Below, one piece after another: positions 28,180 through 39,275 of a stretch of 64,000 nt of DNA. The notes beneath the pieces were generated by a model, which was given only the letters and a program-made list of their open reading frames with translations, was not told the origin of the DNA and made no database searches. The position numbers and the translations under genes were made by a program. This stretch comes from Bacillus pumilus. Lineage in GTDB: Bacteria > Bacillota > Bacilli > Bacillales > Bacillaceae. The DNA lies in assembly GCF_900186955.1 (NCBI RefSeq), contig NZ_LT906438.1:1116001-1180000 (forward strand), in the 5' to 3' direction. Position 1 is the stretch's first letter, and the number at the start of each line of letters is the position of its first letter.

Positions 28180-29198
28180 CCCTTGCTCAAAATCAACCAC
28201 ATGCAACAGATCTAATAGAGAAAGAAACCATACTTGAACTGAAACAAATCAAAAAACATTTTCCGATTAAAGCAGGCGTCTTTCAGAAGAAAGTCGGTGC
28301 AGTCAAAGCTGTTGACGGCATAGATTTGAAGATTTATAAAGGTGAAACGTTAGGGATAGTGGGGGAATCAGGATGCGGTAAATCAACATTAGGCCGGACC
28401 ATGATTCGTTTATATGAACCAACTGACGGTCAAATCCTTTTTAAAGGGCAAGATATCTCCCGTGTATCAGAATTAAAGCTAAGACAATCAACACGAAAAA
28501 ACATCCAAATGGTTTTTCAAGATCCCTTTGCATCACTCAACCCTAGAAAAACACTTCGAAGCATCATCAAAGAACCCTACAAAACACACCACTTATATTC
28601 CTTAAAAGAAAGAAATGAAAAAGTAGAACAGCTTTTATCAAAGGTGGGTCTTCATCCAAGCTTTGCAAATCGCTATCCCCACGAATTTTCTGGCGGGCAG
28701 AGGCAGAGAATCGGCATCGCTCGTGCGCTTGCCATGAATCCCGAAATGATCATCGCAGATGAGCCGGTCTCAGCACTCGATGTATCCATTCAGGCGCAGG
28801 TGATTAACCTGATGGAGGAGCTTCAGGAGGAATTTGACCTGACCTATCTATTTATCTCTCACGACTTAAGTGTGGTCAGGCACATTAGTGATCGAGTCGG
28901 CGTGATGTATCTCGGCAAAATGATGGAGCTTGCTGATAAGCACAGCCTGTACGATGAACCGCTCCATCCATATACACAGGCATTGCTTTCTTCTGTCCCT
29001 GTTACCCGTAAAAAAGGTCAGATCAAAAGAGAACGGATCGTGCTTCAAGGCGATCTGCCAAGTCCTGCAAATCCGCCAAAAGGGTGCGTATTTCACACAA
29101 GATGCCCGCATGCGAAACAAATCTGTAAAGAAACAATACCAGCATTTCAAGAATTAAAACCAAACCACTTCGTTGCCTGTCACCTCTACGACACTTAA
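28176..29198 (+). CDS. appF: oligopeptide ABC transporter ATPase AppF
   Basis: Second ATPase of the App importer, 340 residues. Walker A GESGCGKS, signature FSGGQRQRI and Walker [13 protein letters not shown]. It also has the C-terminal four-cysteine pattern C-x5-C-x6-C-x17-C (GCVFHTRC to FVACHLYD). The ATGA overlap with appD implies balanced synthesis of the heterodimer. Confidence 0.95.
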   Translation: MTLAQNQPHATDLIEKETILELKQIKKHFPIKAGVFQKKVGAVKAVDGIDLKIYKGETLGIVGESGCGKSTLGRTMIRLYEPTDGQILFKGQDISRVSELKLRQSTRKNIQMVFQDPFASLNPRKTLRSIIKEPYKTHHLYSLKERNEKVEQLLSKVGLHPSFANRYPHEFSGGQRQRIGIARALAMNPEMIIADEPVSALDVSIQAQVINLMEELQEEFDLTYLFISHDLSVVRHISDRVGVMYLGKMMELADKHSLYDEPLHPYTQALLSSVPVTRKKGQIKRERIVLQGDLPSPANPPKGCVFHTRCPHAKQICKETIPAFQELKPNHFVACHLYDT

Positions 29199-29281
29199 TC
29201 GGCTTGCATGATTTCATCTTTGAGAGGGGGGATGAAGCGGCATCTGTCGTCATTTCTAAAAAAGGATAGGGGGAATTGTAT

Positions 29282-30916
29282 ATGAAAGGTAGAAATAGAA
29301 AATCCATATTGATTAGTTTACTGCTGATCTTCACGCTCATGCTTGCGGCTTGCTCTAGTGGAAATAAAACCTCTGGAGACAGTGAAAAGAAATCCACCGG
29401 TAAACCTGTACAGGGCGGAGATCTTGTTATCGGTTCTATTGCAGAACCAACATTATTTAATTCGTTGTATTCAACAGATGTGGCTAGCTCTGATATTGAA
29501 GAAAGAATCTACAGCTTTTTACTTCAAACTGATGGAAAGCTGAACCCTCAGCTATCACTCGCAGAAGATATTAAAGAATCTGATGACGGGAAGCAGTTTG
29601 ATGTGACCATTAAAAAAGGCGTAAAGTTTCATGATGGAGAAGAATTGACAGCTGATGATGTTGTGTTTACATACAGCATTCCGATCAATAAGGACTACAA
29701 CGGGGAGCGCGGATCAGGCTTTGAAGTATTAGATTCTGTTAAAAAGACAGGAGATTACTCAATCGAATTCAAGCTAAATAAAAAAGATCCTTATTTCTAT
29801 AATGTCACACTAGGAAGCTATGGCATTTTGCCTAAGCATATTTTAGGTGATGTGCCTGTAAAGGATCTCGGTGAAAATGAATTTAACCGAAAAAAACCAA
29901 TTGGTTCAGGTCCATTTAAATTTGCCGAGTGGAAAGAAGGCGACTACGTGAAATTAGAAGCCTTTGACGATTATTGGGATGGACGTCCATATCTTGATAC
30001 CGTCACGATTAAAACCATTCCTGATCAGAACGCAGCAATTGCCCAGCTTTCAGCAGGTGATATTGATTTCTTTGCTGTACCGGGAGCAGAGCTGCAAACG
30101 GCTGAAAAAGTCAACAACATTAAAATTGAATCTGATCTAGGGCTCAATTATTCATACATTGGCTGGAACCAGAAAAATGATCTGTTTAAAAGTAAAAAGG
30201 TCCGTCAAGCGCTGACACATGCCATTGATCGTCAAACGATTGTTGATCAAGTGTTAGATGGAGACGGCAAAGTAGCCAACATTCCAGAAAGTCCGCTGTC
30301 ATGGAACTATCCGAAGAATGAAAGTGTTCCAGTATTTGAGTTTGATCAAGAAAAAGCGAAAAAGATGCTGAAAGAAGAGGGTTGGGAGGATACAGATGGA
30401 GATGGCTATCTTGATAAGGACGGTAAAAAATTCTCCTTTGTCATAAAGACCAACCAAGGAAACAAAGTCCGTGAAGATATTGCTGTCGTTGTCCAGCAGC
30501 AGCTCAAAGAAATTGGTGTGGAAGCGAAGCCGCAAATTGTGGAATTCAGTGCACTCATTGAGCAGACGACACCGCCTAAGTGGGATTATGATGCGCTGCT
30601 GCTCGGCTGGAGCCTTGCCACATTCCCTGATCAATTCAGCATCTTCCACTCAAGCCAGTCAGAAAAAGGCTTGAATAACATCTGGTATAAAAATAAAGAG
30701 GTCGATAAGCTGTTAGTAGATGCCAAGAATTTAAGCGATCGAAAAGAATATTCAAAGGCATATGAAAAAATTTATGAATTGATCGCAGAAGATCAGCCAT
30801 ATACGTTCCTTTATTATGCCAACTCACATCGCGCGATGCCATCTAATCTCCAAGGCTACTCTTACCACCCGAAAGATGAGTATTACAAAATCGAGAAATG
30901 GTGGATTGAACAGTAG
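29282..30916 (+). CDS. appA: oligopeptide-binding lipoprotein AppA
   Basis: Solute-binding protein of 544 residues (SBP family 5). Signal peptide with lipobox LAAC at about residues 20-23, an FHDGEELTADDVVFTY cleft motif, and WDGRPYLDTVTIK. The frame is complete here, whereas the B. subtilis 168 laboratory strain has a frameshifted appA, so App is probably functional in this organism. ATG at 29282; ribosome site AGGGGG. A hairpin and a terminator-like repeat separate it from appB, which would favour excess binding protein. Confidence 0.94.
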   Translation: MKGRNRKSILISLLLIFTLMLAACSSGNKTSGDSEKKSTGKPVQGGDLVIGSIAEPTLFNSLYSTDVASSDIEERIYSFLLQTDGKLNPQLSLAEDIKESDDGKQFDVTIKKGVKFHDGEELTADDVVFTYSIPINKDYNGERGSGFEVLDSVKKTGDYSIEFKLNKKDPYFYNVTLGSYGILPKHILGDVPVKDLGENEFNRKKPIGSGPFKFAEWKEGDYVKLEAFDDYWDGRPYLDTVTIKTIPDQNAAIAQLSAGDIDFFAVPGAELQTAEKVNNIKIESDLGLNYSYIGWNQKNDLFKSKKVRQALTHAIDRQTIVDQVLDGDGKVANIPESPLSWNYPKNESVPVFEFDQEKAKKMLKEEGWEDTDGDGYLDKDGKKFSFVIKTNQGNKVREDIAVVVQQQLKEIGVEAKPQIVEFSALIEQTTPPKWDYDALLLGWSLATFPDQFSIFHSSQSEKGLNNIWYKNKEVDKLLVDAKNLSDRKEYSKAYEKIYELIAEDQPYTFLYYANSHRAMPSNLQGYSYHPKDEYYKIEKWWIEQ

Positions 30917-30928
30917 GCTGCTAGTGAA

Positions 30929-31009
30929 AAAGGGGAGGGTTCTCCCCTTTCAGCGTGAAGACACCAAAAAAGACAGAGGGCTAAAATAAAGACCATTTTA
31001 GCCCTTTTT
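30929..31009 (+). repeat. hairpin plus terminator-like repeat copy 3 between appA and appB
   Basis: First an AAAGGGGAG-N4-CTCCCCTTT hairpin (30929-30950) without U-run. Then the repeat element: TTTCAGCGTG and GGGCTAAAAT-N7-ATTTTAGCCC followed by five T (30978-31009). The second part is related to 4305-4466 but lacks its GC-rich middle. Inside an operon it should act as a partial terminator. Confidence 0.7.
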
Positions 31010-31049
31010 CATCACAGTATGGCGATCCGATGAAAAAGGAGTTGTGCAT

Positions 31050-32000
31050 ATGGTTACATATATCATTAGAAGGACACTGCTTTCCATTCCCATCTTATTT
31101 GGGATTACCATTTTGTCCTTCGCCATTATGAAAGCAGCACCAGGCGATCCGATGTCACTTATGATGGACCCAACCATTAGTGCGGCAGACCGGGAAGCTT
31201 TTATTGATAAGTACGGCTTGAACGACCCTGAATATATGCAGTATATGAAATGGCTTGGCAATATGCTTCAAGGTGACTTTGGCACCTCTATTGTTAAAAA
31301 GGGAACGCCTGTGGCTGATTTGATTTTTGCCCGGCTGCCAAATACCCTCATCCTCATGATCTTTTCTACATTAGTTGCCCTGATCATCGCCATCCCATTC
31401 GGTGTTCTTTCAGCAAAACGTCCATATACAAAGCTAGACTATGGCATTACATTTACATCTTTTATCGGACTGGCTATTCCGAACTTTTGGTTTGGACTCA
31501 TTCTAATAATGGTTTTATCTGTGAATTTAGGATGGTTCCCGACAGGCGGCGTCTCTACCTTAAACGCCGATTTTAATGTATTTGACCGGCTTCATCACAT
31601 CATTTTACCAGCCTTTGTTTTAGCAACCGCTGATATGGCAGGGCTCACCCGGTACACAAGGTCGAGTATGCTTGATGTCATGAGGCAGGATTACATTCGA
31701 ACCGCAAGAGCGAAAGGCTTTCGAGAAAACAAAGTCATTTTCAAGCACGGGTTAAGAAACGGTCTTATGCCTGTCATTACAATTTTTGGATTGATGATAC
31801 CATCCTTTATTGGTGGTGCAGTCGTGGTGGAACAAATTTTCACTTGGCCAGGGCTTGGAAAGCTGTTCATTGATTCTGCCTTTTCGAGAGATTATCCGGT
31901 CATTATGGCGATGACTGTTATTTCCGCAGTGCTCGTGGTGGTTGGAAATTTAATTGCGGATATTCTCTATGCGATCGTTGATCCGCGTATTGAATATTAG
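31050..32000 (+). CDS. appB: oligopeptide ABC transporter permease AppB
   Basis: Membrane subunit of 316 residues with six hydrophobic helices, an N-terminal VTYIIRRTLLSIPILFGI helix typical of DppB/OppB permeases, and the EAA loop [10 protein letters not shown] that docks on the ATPases. ATG at 31050 is eight bases after AAAGGAG; GTG at 31044 is less well spaced. Confidence 0.95.
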   Translation: MVTYIIRRTLLSIPILFGITILSFAIMKAAPGDPMSLMMDPTISAADREAFIDKYGLNDPEYMQYMKWLGNMLQGDFGTSIVKKGTPVADLIFARLPNTLILMIFSTLVALIIAIPFGVLSAKRPYTKLDYGITFTSFIGLAIPNFWFGLILIMVLSVNLGWFPTGGVSTLNADFNVFDRLHHIILPAFVLATADMAGLTRYTRSSMLDVMRQDYIRTARAKGFRENKVIFKHGLRNGLMPVITIFGLMIPSFIGGAVVVEQIFTWPGLGKLFIDSAFSRDYPVIMAMTVISAVLVVVGNLIADILYAIVDPRIEY

Positions 32001-32018
32001 AAGGGAGCTGAAGCACAA

Positions 32019-32933
32019 TTGGCACAGCCTAATATGGGAACACCTCCTGTTGATCTCAAATTAAAGGAGGGTCTTCCGCCAAAGCCAGAGACGATGCTGC
32101 GTTTATTTTGCGAGAAATTTTTCAAAAATAAATTGGCGGTTGCCGGCTCCGTGATCTTATTGGTCATTATCTTTTCAGCCATTTTCGCTCCTGTGATTGC
32201 CCCTTACGCACCAGAGCAGCAAGATTTATTAAAACGGCTCCAGCCGCCAAGTGTTGAGCATTTGATGGGAACTGACAAGTTTGGCAGAGATATTTTCTCA
32301 AGGGTGCTTTATGGCGCGAGGGTGTCTTTGTTAGTCGGTTTCGTTTCGGTGGTCGGTGCGATTACCATTGGCACTGTGGTCGGAGCGGTAGCGGGGTATT
32401 TCAAAGGATTTGTTGATTCCTTGTTAATGAGATTTGTGGATGTCGTGTTGTCGATTCCCGACATTTTTCTCTTGATCACGCTCGTTACTATTTTCAAACC
32501 GGGCATTGATAAATTGATTTTAATCTTTGCTTTGACCGGATGGACCACAACCGCGAGACTGATCCGTAGTGAATTTTTATCACTGCGAACAAGAGAATTC
32601 GTACTCGCAGCAAGAACCATTGGAACGAAAAACCATGTCATCATCTTTTCGCATATTTTACCGAACTGTATCGGTCCTATTATTGTGTCAGCTACATTAA
32701 AAGTCGGTTCCGTCATTTTAGCCGAATCAACGCTGAGCTATCTAGGGTTTGGCATACAGCCGCCAACAGCGAGCTGGGGCAACATGCTGCAAGATGCACA
32801 AAACTTCTCGATTATGGTGCAAGCGTGGTGGTATCCGCTCTTCCCAGGTTTACTGATATTGCTGACCGTTTTATGCTTTAATTTCTTAGGAGATGGGCTG
32901 AGAGATGCGCTTGATCCTAAAAAGTTAAAGTAA
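32019..32933 (+). CDS. appC: oligopeptide ABC transporter permease AppC
   Basis: Second membrane subunit, 304 residues. It has the OppC-type N-terminal domain with [12 protein letters not shown], then five to six helices and the EAA loop ([11 protein letters not shown]). TTG start at 32019, 11 bases after AAGGGAG, giving [11 protein letters not shown] terminator closes the appDFABC operon. Confidence 0.93.
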   Translation: MAQPNMGTPPVDLKLKEGLPPKPETMLRLFCEKFFKNKLAVAGSVILLVIIFSAIFAPVIAPYAPEQQDLLKRLQPPSVEHLMGTDKFGRDIFSRVLYGARVSLLVGFVSVVGAITIGTVVGAVAGYFKGFVDSLLMRFVDVVLSIPDIFLLITLVTIFKPGIDKLILIFALTGWTTTARLIRSEFLSLRTREFVLAARTIGTKNHVIIFSHILPNCIGPIIVSATLKVGSVILAESTLSYLGFGIQPPTASWGNMLQDAQNFSIMVQAWWYPLFPGLLILLTVLCFNFLGDGLRDALDPKKLK

Positions 32934-32955
32934 TGCCTCATTTTTATGACAAGAT

Positions 32956-32988
32956 GAAAGGGACTCTGCGGCACCCTTTCTTTTCTTT
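32956..32988 (+). terminator. app operon terminator
   Basis: GAAAGGG-N11-CCCTTTC followed by TTTTCTTT; an outer TTATGAC / GTCATAA pair encloses it. Confidence 0.75.
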
Positions 32989-33107
32989 ATGTCATAAAGA
33001 AAAGCATGCCATCATTCACTCCGCTTGAAGTTTAATAAAGTTGGAATAATTTCTCTATCCCTTGCCCATACTGTGGACAACAGTTTTTATAAAGTGAGGG
33101 ATTGGTT

Positions 33108-33860
33108 ATGTTATTTCTTCATGACGTATGGGTGAATTGGTTTGAAGGGGAAGAAAATGGCTACAATGTGTGTCATTTTCATGAGTGGCGCAAGGAGGAC
33201 AGTGTGGAGCTGTTAGATCAAGTACCTTTACTCAAGGTGCAGAGTCCTTTGTATGATTACATAGAGAATGATCTTTCAGAACTGCCGAAGACGCTGCTAG
33301 AATCTGTTTTTGAGAAATCATATATTCGAAAAAATCATGAACGGCGTAAATTAGAATATTGCTTTGTGGTGACAGACGGCATACGAATTATTGCTGTGGA
33401 TACGATTGGGTATTCCATTCCTGTGAGGAAAAGCCGCTTAATCCCAAGGCAGGAGCAATTGGTGTATGAAATGGTGAAGGATGTGAAGGCTGAGGAATAT
33501 GAATTCTCGCAGGACAGTCTTGAGTCGGCGAAGGAGTATCACATTTTGTCTTTGCCGCCGCAGCACATCAGCGGATTAACGAGAAAAGAAAGACAGCTGA
33601 AGCAGCTAATGTTTATGGCGCTTGATCAATTAAAAGGTCTTCAAAACAGGGCGGAGATTGCGTATTGGTATACGGAATGGAATCCGCGCATGTACAATCA
33701 AATCAAACGAATGTCATTCGAAGAGATTTGGAACATGCTTTACAATGAAACCATTGATGGATGGTCAGAGAATCATTTAGCATTTTGTGAAAAAATGATT
33801 AAGGGACAGCCGTTTTTTGAAAAGCTTTGGGAAATGGAAAACGAATCAAAGGTGAATTAG
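33108..33860 (+). CDS. yjbA: UPF0736 protein YjbA
   Basis: Soluble protein of 250 residues starting [20 protein letters not shown], which matches B. subtilis YjbA closely. No known catalytic motif; many aromatic and charged residues. ATG at 33108 follows GTGAGGG by seven bases. Monocistronic between the app terminator and a shared terminator with trpS. Function unknown. Confidence 0.9.
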   Translation: MLFLHDVWVNWFEGEENGYNVCHFHEWRKEDSVELLDQVPLLKVQSPLYDYIENDLSELPKTLLESVFEKSYIRKNHERRKLEYCFVVTDGIRIIAVDTIGYSIPVRKSRLIPRQEQLVYEMVKDVKAEEYEFSQDSLESAKEYHILSLPPQHISGLTRKERQLKQLMFMALDQLKGLQNRAEIAYWYTEWNPRMYNQIKRMSFEEIWNMLYNETIDGWSENHLAFCEKMIKGQPFFEKLWEMENESKVN

Positions 33861-33894
33861 AAAAAGCTTGCAGCGTGATGTGCTGCAAGCTTTT

Positions 33895-33896
<2 letters not shown>
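33861..33896. terminator. bidirectional yjbA/trpS terminator
   Basis: AAAAAGCTTGCAGC-GTGATGT-GCTGCAAGCTTTTTT between convergent genes. Confidence 0.92.
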
Positions 33897-35165
<1,269 letters not shown>

Positions 35166-35172
35166 TCTATCT

Positions 35173-35201
35173 ATTATAAAGGATGACCATAAAAAAGTCA
35201 C
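35173..35201 (-). promoter_or_regulatory. trpS promoter
   Basis: Reverse strand GTGACT (35201-35196), 17-base spacer, perfect TATAAT (35178-35173); transcription would start near 35165, just ahead of T-box stem I. Confidence 0.75.
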
Positions 35202-35367
35202 GAAGCCCTCATGTGACCTTCTCAGCATGTCGTTTGACACTTAAAATTTTAGATAAAATACCAATTATCTGTCAGAATTTTTTAAAAAAGGATGATTAAT
35301 TATATGTATAAAACATTATTCCTGCTGAATTTGTTAAATTATTTTAATCAATTTCCGCTTTAATTTG

Positions 35368-35475
35368 TTGAAGTGATTGAGACTTTAGTTTATAAAAATC
35401 CCTCTTTATCCCCATTTACGTTTTTTAAAAATATATGAAATTGATATTGCGATAAATTATTCTATTCATTATAAT
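35368..35475 (+). promoter_or_regulatory. tandem opp operon promoters
   Basis: Two sigma-A type promoters in a 400-base AT-rich gap: TTGAAG-17-TATAAA (35368-35396) and TTGCGA-17-TATAAT (35447-35475). They give leaders of about 240 and 160 bases before oppA. The rest of the gap from 35241 holds nothing else I can identify. Confidence 0.6.
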
Positions 35476-35515
35476 TAATTTGTTCACACGTTTGTGCTAG
35501 GCTCTTTACATAGTG

Positions 35516-35530
35516 AAAATTCAGAAAAAA
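35516..35530 (+). promoter_or_regulatory. CodY-like box in the opp leader
   Basis: AAAATTCAGAAAAAA has four mismatches to the CodY consensus AATTTTCWGAAAATT with an intact TTCAGAAAA core. It lies downstream of both promoters, where a bound repressor could block elongation. Confidence 0.4.
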
Positions 35531-35534
35531 CAAA

Positions 35535-35579
35535 AGAAATAGAAAGTAAGCTATTTAGGGACTTTTTTACGCTATTTCT
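35535..35579 (+). promoter_or_regulatory. hairpin in the oppA leader
   Basis: AGAAATAG pairs with CTATTTCT and GTAA with TTAC inside it, giving a long imperfect stem about 65 bases upstream of the oppA start. No U-run follows. Confidence 0.4.
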
Positions 35580-35643
35580 TAAATCTGAATCTCATCTTCT
35601 ATCGAGACCTTTGAACTAAAACATATTATAAGGGGGAATACAG

Positions 35644-37281
35644 TTGAAAAAGCGTTGGTCTGTAGTTACTTTAATGCTTATTTTCACACTTGTATTAAGC
35701 GCTTGTGGTTTCAGCGGAAACAAATCAGGCGACAGCACGAGCAGTTCTGGAGAGGCTAAAACAACACTAAATGTGAATATCTCCACTGAGCCTTTTTCTC
35801 TACATCCGGGATTGGCAAATGATTCAACTTCAGGAAGTGTCATCCGTCAGACTTTTGAGGGATTAACAAGAATTAACGCCGAAGGTAAGCCAGAAAATGC
35901 AATGGCTTCTGATATCAAAACAAGTGCTGATGGTAAAACATACACATTCACACTTCGTGATGCGAAATGGTCTAATGGTGACCCTGTCACAGCTAAAGAT
36001 TTCGAATATGCTTGGAAATGGGCATTAGATCCTAAAAATGAATCTCAATATGCTTACCAGCTTTACTATATTAAAGGTGCTGAAGCAGCGAACAAAGGGA
36101 AAGCGAAAGTTGCTGATGTTGGTATTAAAGCAAAAGATGACAAAACGCTTGTAGTTGAGCTAGAGAACCCAACACCGTTCTTTACTGAACTAACTGCATT
36201 CTATACGTATATGCCAGTCAACAAAAAAGTGGCTGAAAAGAATAAAAACTGGTTCACAAATGCTGGTGAAAACTACGTATCTAACGGGCCATTTGTTCTT
36301 TCTCAATGGAAACATGGCGGTTCTATCACGCTTGAAAAGAACAATGAATACTGGGATAAAGATACTGTGAAATTGAAAAAGATTAACATGTCTATGATCA
36401 AAGACACAAACACTGAGCTTAGCATGTTCAAAAAAGGCGAGCTTGACTGGGCTGGTTCACCAACTGGAAGCCTTCCAACTGAGTCTTTAAAAACATTGAA
36501 AAAAGAAGGCGGTCTTAAAATCCAAACGATCGCTGGTATTTATAACTACAAATTCAACACAGAAGTAAAACCTTTAAACAATGCTAACATCCGTAAGGCC
36601 CTTGCATACTCAATCAACCGTCAAGCGATCGTTGACAAAATTACGCAAGGTGAACAAGTTCCAGCTATGGCAATCGTTCCACCAACAATGGAAGGATTCA
36701 CTGATAACAAAACTGGCTACTTTAAAGATCACGATGTAGATACTGCTAAAAAACTTCTTGAAAAAGGTGCGAAAGAATTAGGTTATAAGTCTGTTTCTGA
36801 TCTTCCAGCATTGAAACTTTCTTACAACACAGATGAAGGCCACCAAAAGATTGCACAAGCAATTCAAGAAATGTGGAAAAAAGATTTAGGTGTGAAAGTT
36901 GAACTTGATAACTCTGAGTGGAACGTATACATCGACAAAATCCACAGCGGAGATTACCAAATCGGACGTATGGGCTGGTTAGGTGACTTCAACGATCCAG
37001 TGAACTTCCTTGAGCTTTACAAAGATAAAGACGGTGGAAACAACGACACTGGATGGGAAAGCAAAGAGTACAAACAATTGTTGAATGATTCTGCGAAAGA
37101 AACAGATAAAACGAAGCGTGAAGAAATGCTGAAAAAAGCAGAAGAAATCATCATCAACGATATGCCTATAGCACCAATTTACTTCTACACTCAGCTTTGG
37201 GTACAAGATCCAAAACTTAAAGGTGTCGTCGTATCTGGACTAGGTGATGTTCAATACAAATGGGCACATTTCGAAAAGTAA
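35644..37281 (+). CDS. oppA: oligopeptide-binding lipoprotein OppA
   Basis: Solute-binding protein of 545 residues that captures peptides, including signalling peptides for competence and sporulation in Bacillus. Signal peptide with lipobox LSAC at about residues 18-21, then the SBP-5 fold with the WSNGDPVTAKDFEYAWKW motif. TTG start at 35644 behind AAGGGGG. First and probably most abundant product of the operon, given the hairpin after it. Confidence 0.95.
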   Translation: MKKRWSVVTLMLIFTLVLSACGFSGNKSGDSTSSSGEAKTTLNVNISTEPFSLHPGLANDSTSGSVIRQTFEGLTRINAEGKPENAMASDIKTSADGKTYTFTLRDAKWSNGDPVTAKDFEYAWKWALDPKNESQYAYQLYYIKGAEAANKGKAKVADVGIKAKDDKTLVVELENPTPFFTELTAFYTYMPVNKKVAEKNKNWFTNAGENYVSNGPFVLSQWKHGGSITLEKNNEYWDKDTVKLKKINMSMIKDTNTELSMFKKGELDWAGSPTGSLPTESLKTLKKEGGLKIQTIAGIYNYKFNTEVKPLNNANIRKALAYSINRQAIVDKITQGEQVPAMAIVPPTMEGFTDNKTGYFKDHDVDTAKKLLEKGAKELGYKSVSDLPALKLSYNTDEGHQKIAQAIQEMWKKDLGVKVELDNSEWNVYIDKIHSGDYQIGRMGWLGDFNDPVNFLELYKDKDGGNNDTGWESKEYKQLLNDSAKETDKTKREEMLKKAEEIIINDMPIAPIYFYTQLWVQDPKLKGVVVSGLGDVQYKWAHFEK

Positions 37282-37318
37282 GAGTTATAATGTAAGAGAT
37301 CTACGGCAAGGATCTTAA

Positions 37319-37352
37319 GGTATATGGAGGATGTCTCTCCATATACCTTTCT
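37319..37352 (+). terminator. leaky terminator between oppA and oppB
   Basis: GGTATATGGAG-N7-CTCCATATACC followed by TTTCTT. The weak T-run fits partial termination or protection of the oppA message. Confidence 0.7.
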
Positions 37353-37397
37353 TGCTGATTAGAGAAAATGTTGTAAAATCATGGAGGTGCAATTCCG

Positions 37398-38342
37398 TTG
37401 CTTAAATATATCGGTAAGCGATTAATATATATTTTAATCACACTGTTTGTTATTGTAACTGCAACTTTCTTTCTCATGCAGGCAGCACCGGGTGGTCCAT
37501 TCTCTGGTGAGAAGAAACTTCCTGCTGAAATTGAAGCAAACCTAAACGAGCACTACGGGTTGGACAAGCCCTTATTTGTTCAATATGTAAGCTACTTAGG
37601 TTCAGTTGCAAAATTAGATTTTGGTCCCTCATTTAAATATAAAGGACAAACTGTAAATGACTTAATCAGTTCTGGATTCCCCGTTTCCTTTACCCTCGGA
37701 ATTGAGGCAATTCTCCTCGCATTAGCATTTGGTGTATTGTTTGGGGTCCTTGCAGCGCTCTATCATAACAAGTGGCAAGACTATACGATTGCCATTTTAA
37801 CGATCTTTGGAATTTCAGTTCCAAGTTTCATTTTAGCTGCGCTACTACAATATGTATTTGCATCTGAGGCAAGCGTTATAGCGATTTTCCCAGTTGCAGG
37901 ATGGGAGTCTTGGGCCAGCACCGTACTACCTTCTATTGCACTTTCCTTCATGCCTATGGCATTTATCGCTAGACTTGCACGGTCAAGTATGCTTGAAGTG
38001 CTAAACAGTGACTACATTAGAACGGCTAGAGCGAAAGGATTAACGAAATCAGCTGTGACGATCAAACACGCGATTCGAAACGCATTGTTACCTGTCATTA
38101 CTTACATGGGACCAATGGCTGCTTCAGTTTTAACAGGTAGTTTTGTCGTGGAGAAGATTTTCGGTATTCCTGGATTAGGCTCTCACTTTGTCACAAGTAT
38201 TACAAACCGTGATTACACCGTCATCATGGGTGTCACAGTCTTCTACAGTATTATTCTATTAATCAGTATTCTAGTCGTTGACGTCCTTTACGGTATTATC
38301 GATCCTAGAATTAAACTGACGAAGGCGAAGAAAGGGGTCTAA
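37398..38342 (+). CDS. oppB: oligopeptide ABC transporter permease OppB
   Basis: Membrane subunit of 314 residues with six helices and the EAA loop [15 protein letters not shown] start at 37398 eight bases after GGAGGTG. oppC follows after three bases. Confidence 0.95.
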   Translation: MLKYIGKRLIYILITLFVIVTATFFLMQAAPGGPFSGEKKLPAEIEANLNEHYGLDKPLFVQYVSYLGSVAKLDFGPSFKYKGQTVNDLISSGFPVSFTLGIEAILLALAFGVLFGVLAALYHNKWQDYTIAILTIFGISVPSFILAALLQYVFASEASVIAIFPVAGWESWASTVLPSIALSFMPMAFIARLARSSMLEVLNSDYIRTARAKGLTKSAVTIKHAIRNALLPVITYMGPMAASVLTGSFVVEKIFGIPGLGSHFVTSITNRDYTVIMGVTVFYSIILLISILVVDVLYGIIDPRIKLTKAKKGV

Positions 38343-38345
38343 CAC

Positions 38346-39263
38346 ATGGAAGAGATGAGAAAAGATTTATTTGTTCCTGCGACAGCTGACGCAGCAGAAT
38401 CCGAAAAAATTTCTAAACCTAGTCTATCTTTATGGAAGGATGCTATGCTTCGCTTCCGTGCAAATAAACTTGCGATGGTAGGACTTACAATTATTTTTAT
38501 TGTTGTGATGCTGGCGATCTTCGTTCCGGTGTTTTCTAAATATGATTACTCTACGACAGATTTGCTTAATGCAGATCAGCCGCCTTCAAAAGAGCACTGG
38601 TTTGGTACAGATGATTTAGGACGTGACATGTTTGTCCGTACATGGGTCGGGGCAAGAATTTCGATCTTCATTGGTCTTGCTGCTGCGGTACTTGACGTGA
38701 TCATCGGGATTATCTGGGGAAGTATTGCTGCATTCAAAGGCGGCCGTACAGATGAAGTGATGATGCGTATTGCTGACGTTTTATGGGCAATTCCAACACT
38801 ACTAATGGTCATCTTAATGATGGTTGTTCTGCCAAAAGGATTATTAACGATTATCCTCGCCATGACAGTCGTAGGCTGGATAAACATGGCACGTATCGTT
38901 CGGGGACAGGTTTTACAATTGAAGAGTCAAGAGTACGTTCTTGCCGCACAAACATTAGGTGCGAAAACATCTAGACTTTTATTTAAACACTTGATTCCAA
39001 ACTCAATGGGACCAATTCTTGTGACCATGACATTAACCATTCCTTCTGCTATTTTCACAGAGGCATTCTTAAGCTATCTAGGACTTGGTGTACCTCAGCC
39101 ATTAGCGAGCTGGGGAACAATGGCGTCTGACGGAATTCCAGCCATGACGTACTACCCGTGGAGATTATGGTTCCCAGCCGCATTTATCTGTATTACAATG
39201 TTTGGTTTTAACGTGGTTGGAGACGGACTAAGAGACGCTTTAGATCCGAAGTTGCGTAAATAA
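38346..39263 (+). CDS. oppC: oligopeptide ABC transporter permease OppC
   Basis: Second membrane subunit of 305 residues. A cytoplasmic N-terminus of about 45 residues, GTDDLGRDMFVRTW, several helices and the EAA loop (QEYVLAAQTLGAK). ATG at 38346 within the tightly packed operon. Confidence 0.95.
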   Translation: MEEMRKDLFVPATADAAESEKISKPSLSLWKDAMLRFRANKLAMVGLTIIFIVVMLAIFVPVFSKYDYSTTDLLNADQPPSKEHWFGTDDLGRDMFVRTWVGARISIFIGLAAAVLDVIIGIIWGSIAAFKGGRTDEVMMRIADVLWAIPTLLMVILMMVVLPKGLLTIILAMTVVGWINMARIVRGQVLQLKSQEYVLAAQTLGAKTSRLLFKHLIPNSMGPILVTMTLTIPSAIFTEAFLSYLGLGVPQPLASWGTMASDGIPAMTYYPWRLWFPAAFICITMFGFNVVGDGLRDALDPKLRK

Positions 39264-39275
39264 GGAGTGATTAGG

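Noticed and set aside
35304..35363. 19-residue hydrophobic peptide frame (MYKTLFLLNLLNYFNQFPL) after AAGGA
   Set aside because: Upstream of both opp promoters, very AT-rich, and short enough to be chance; no terminator or conserved context.
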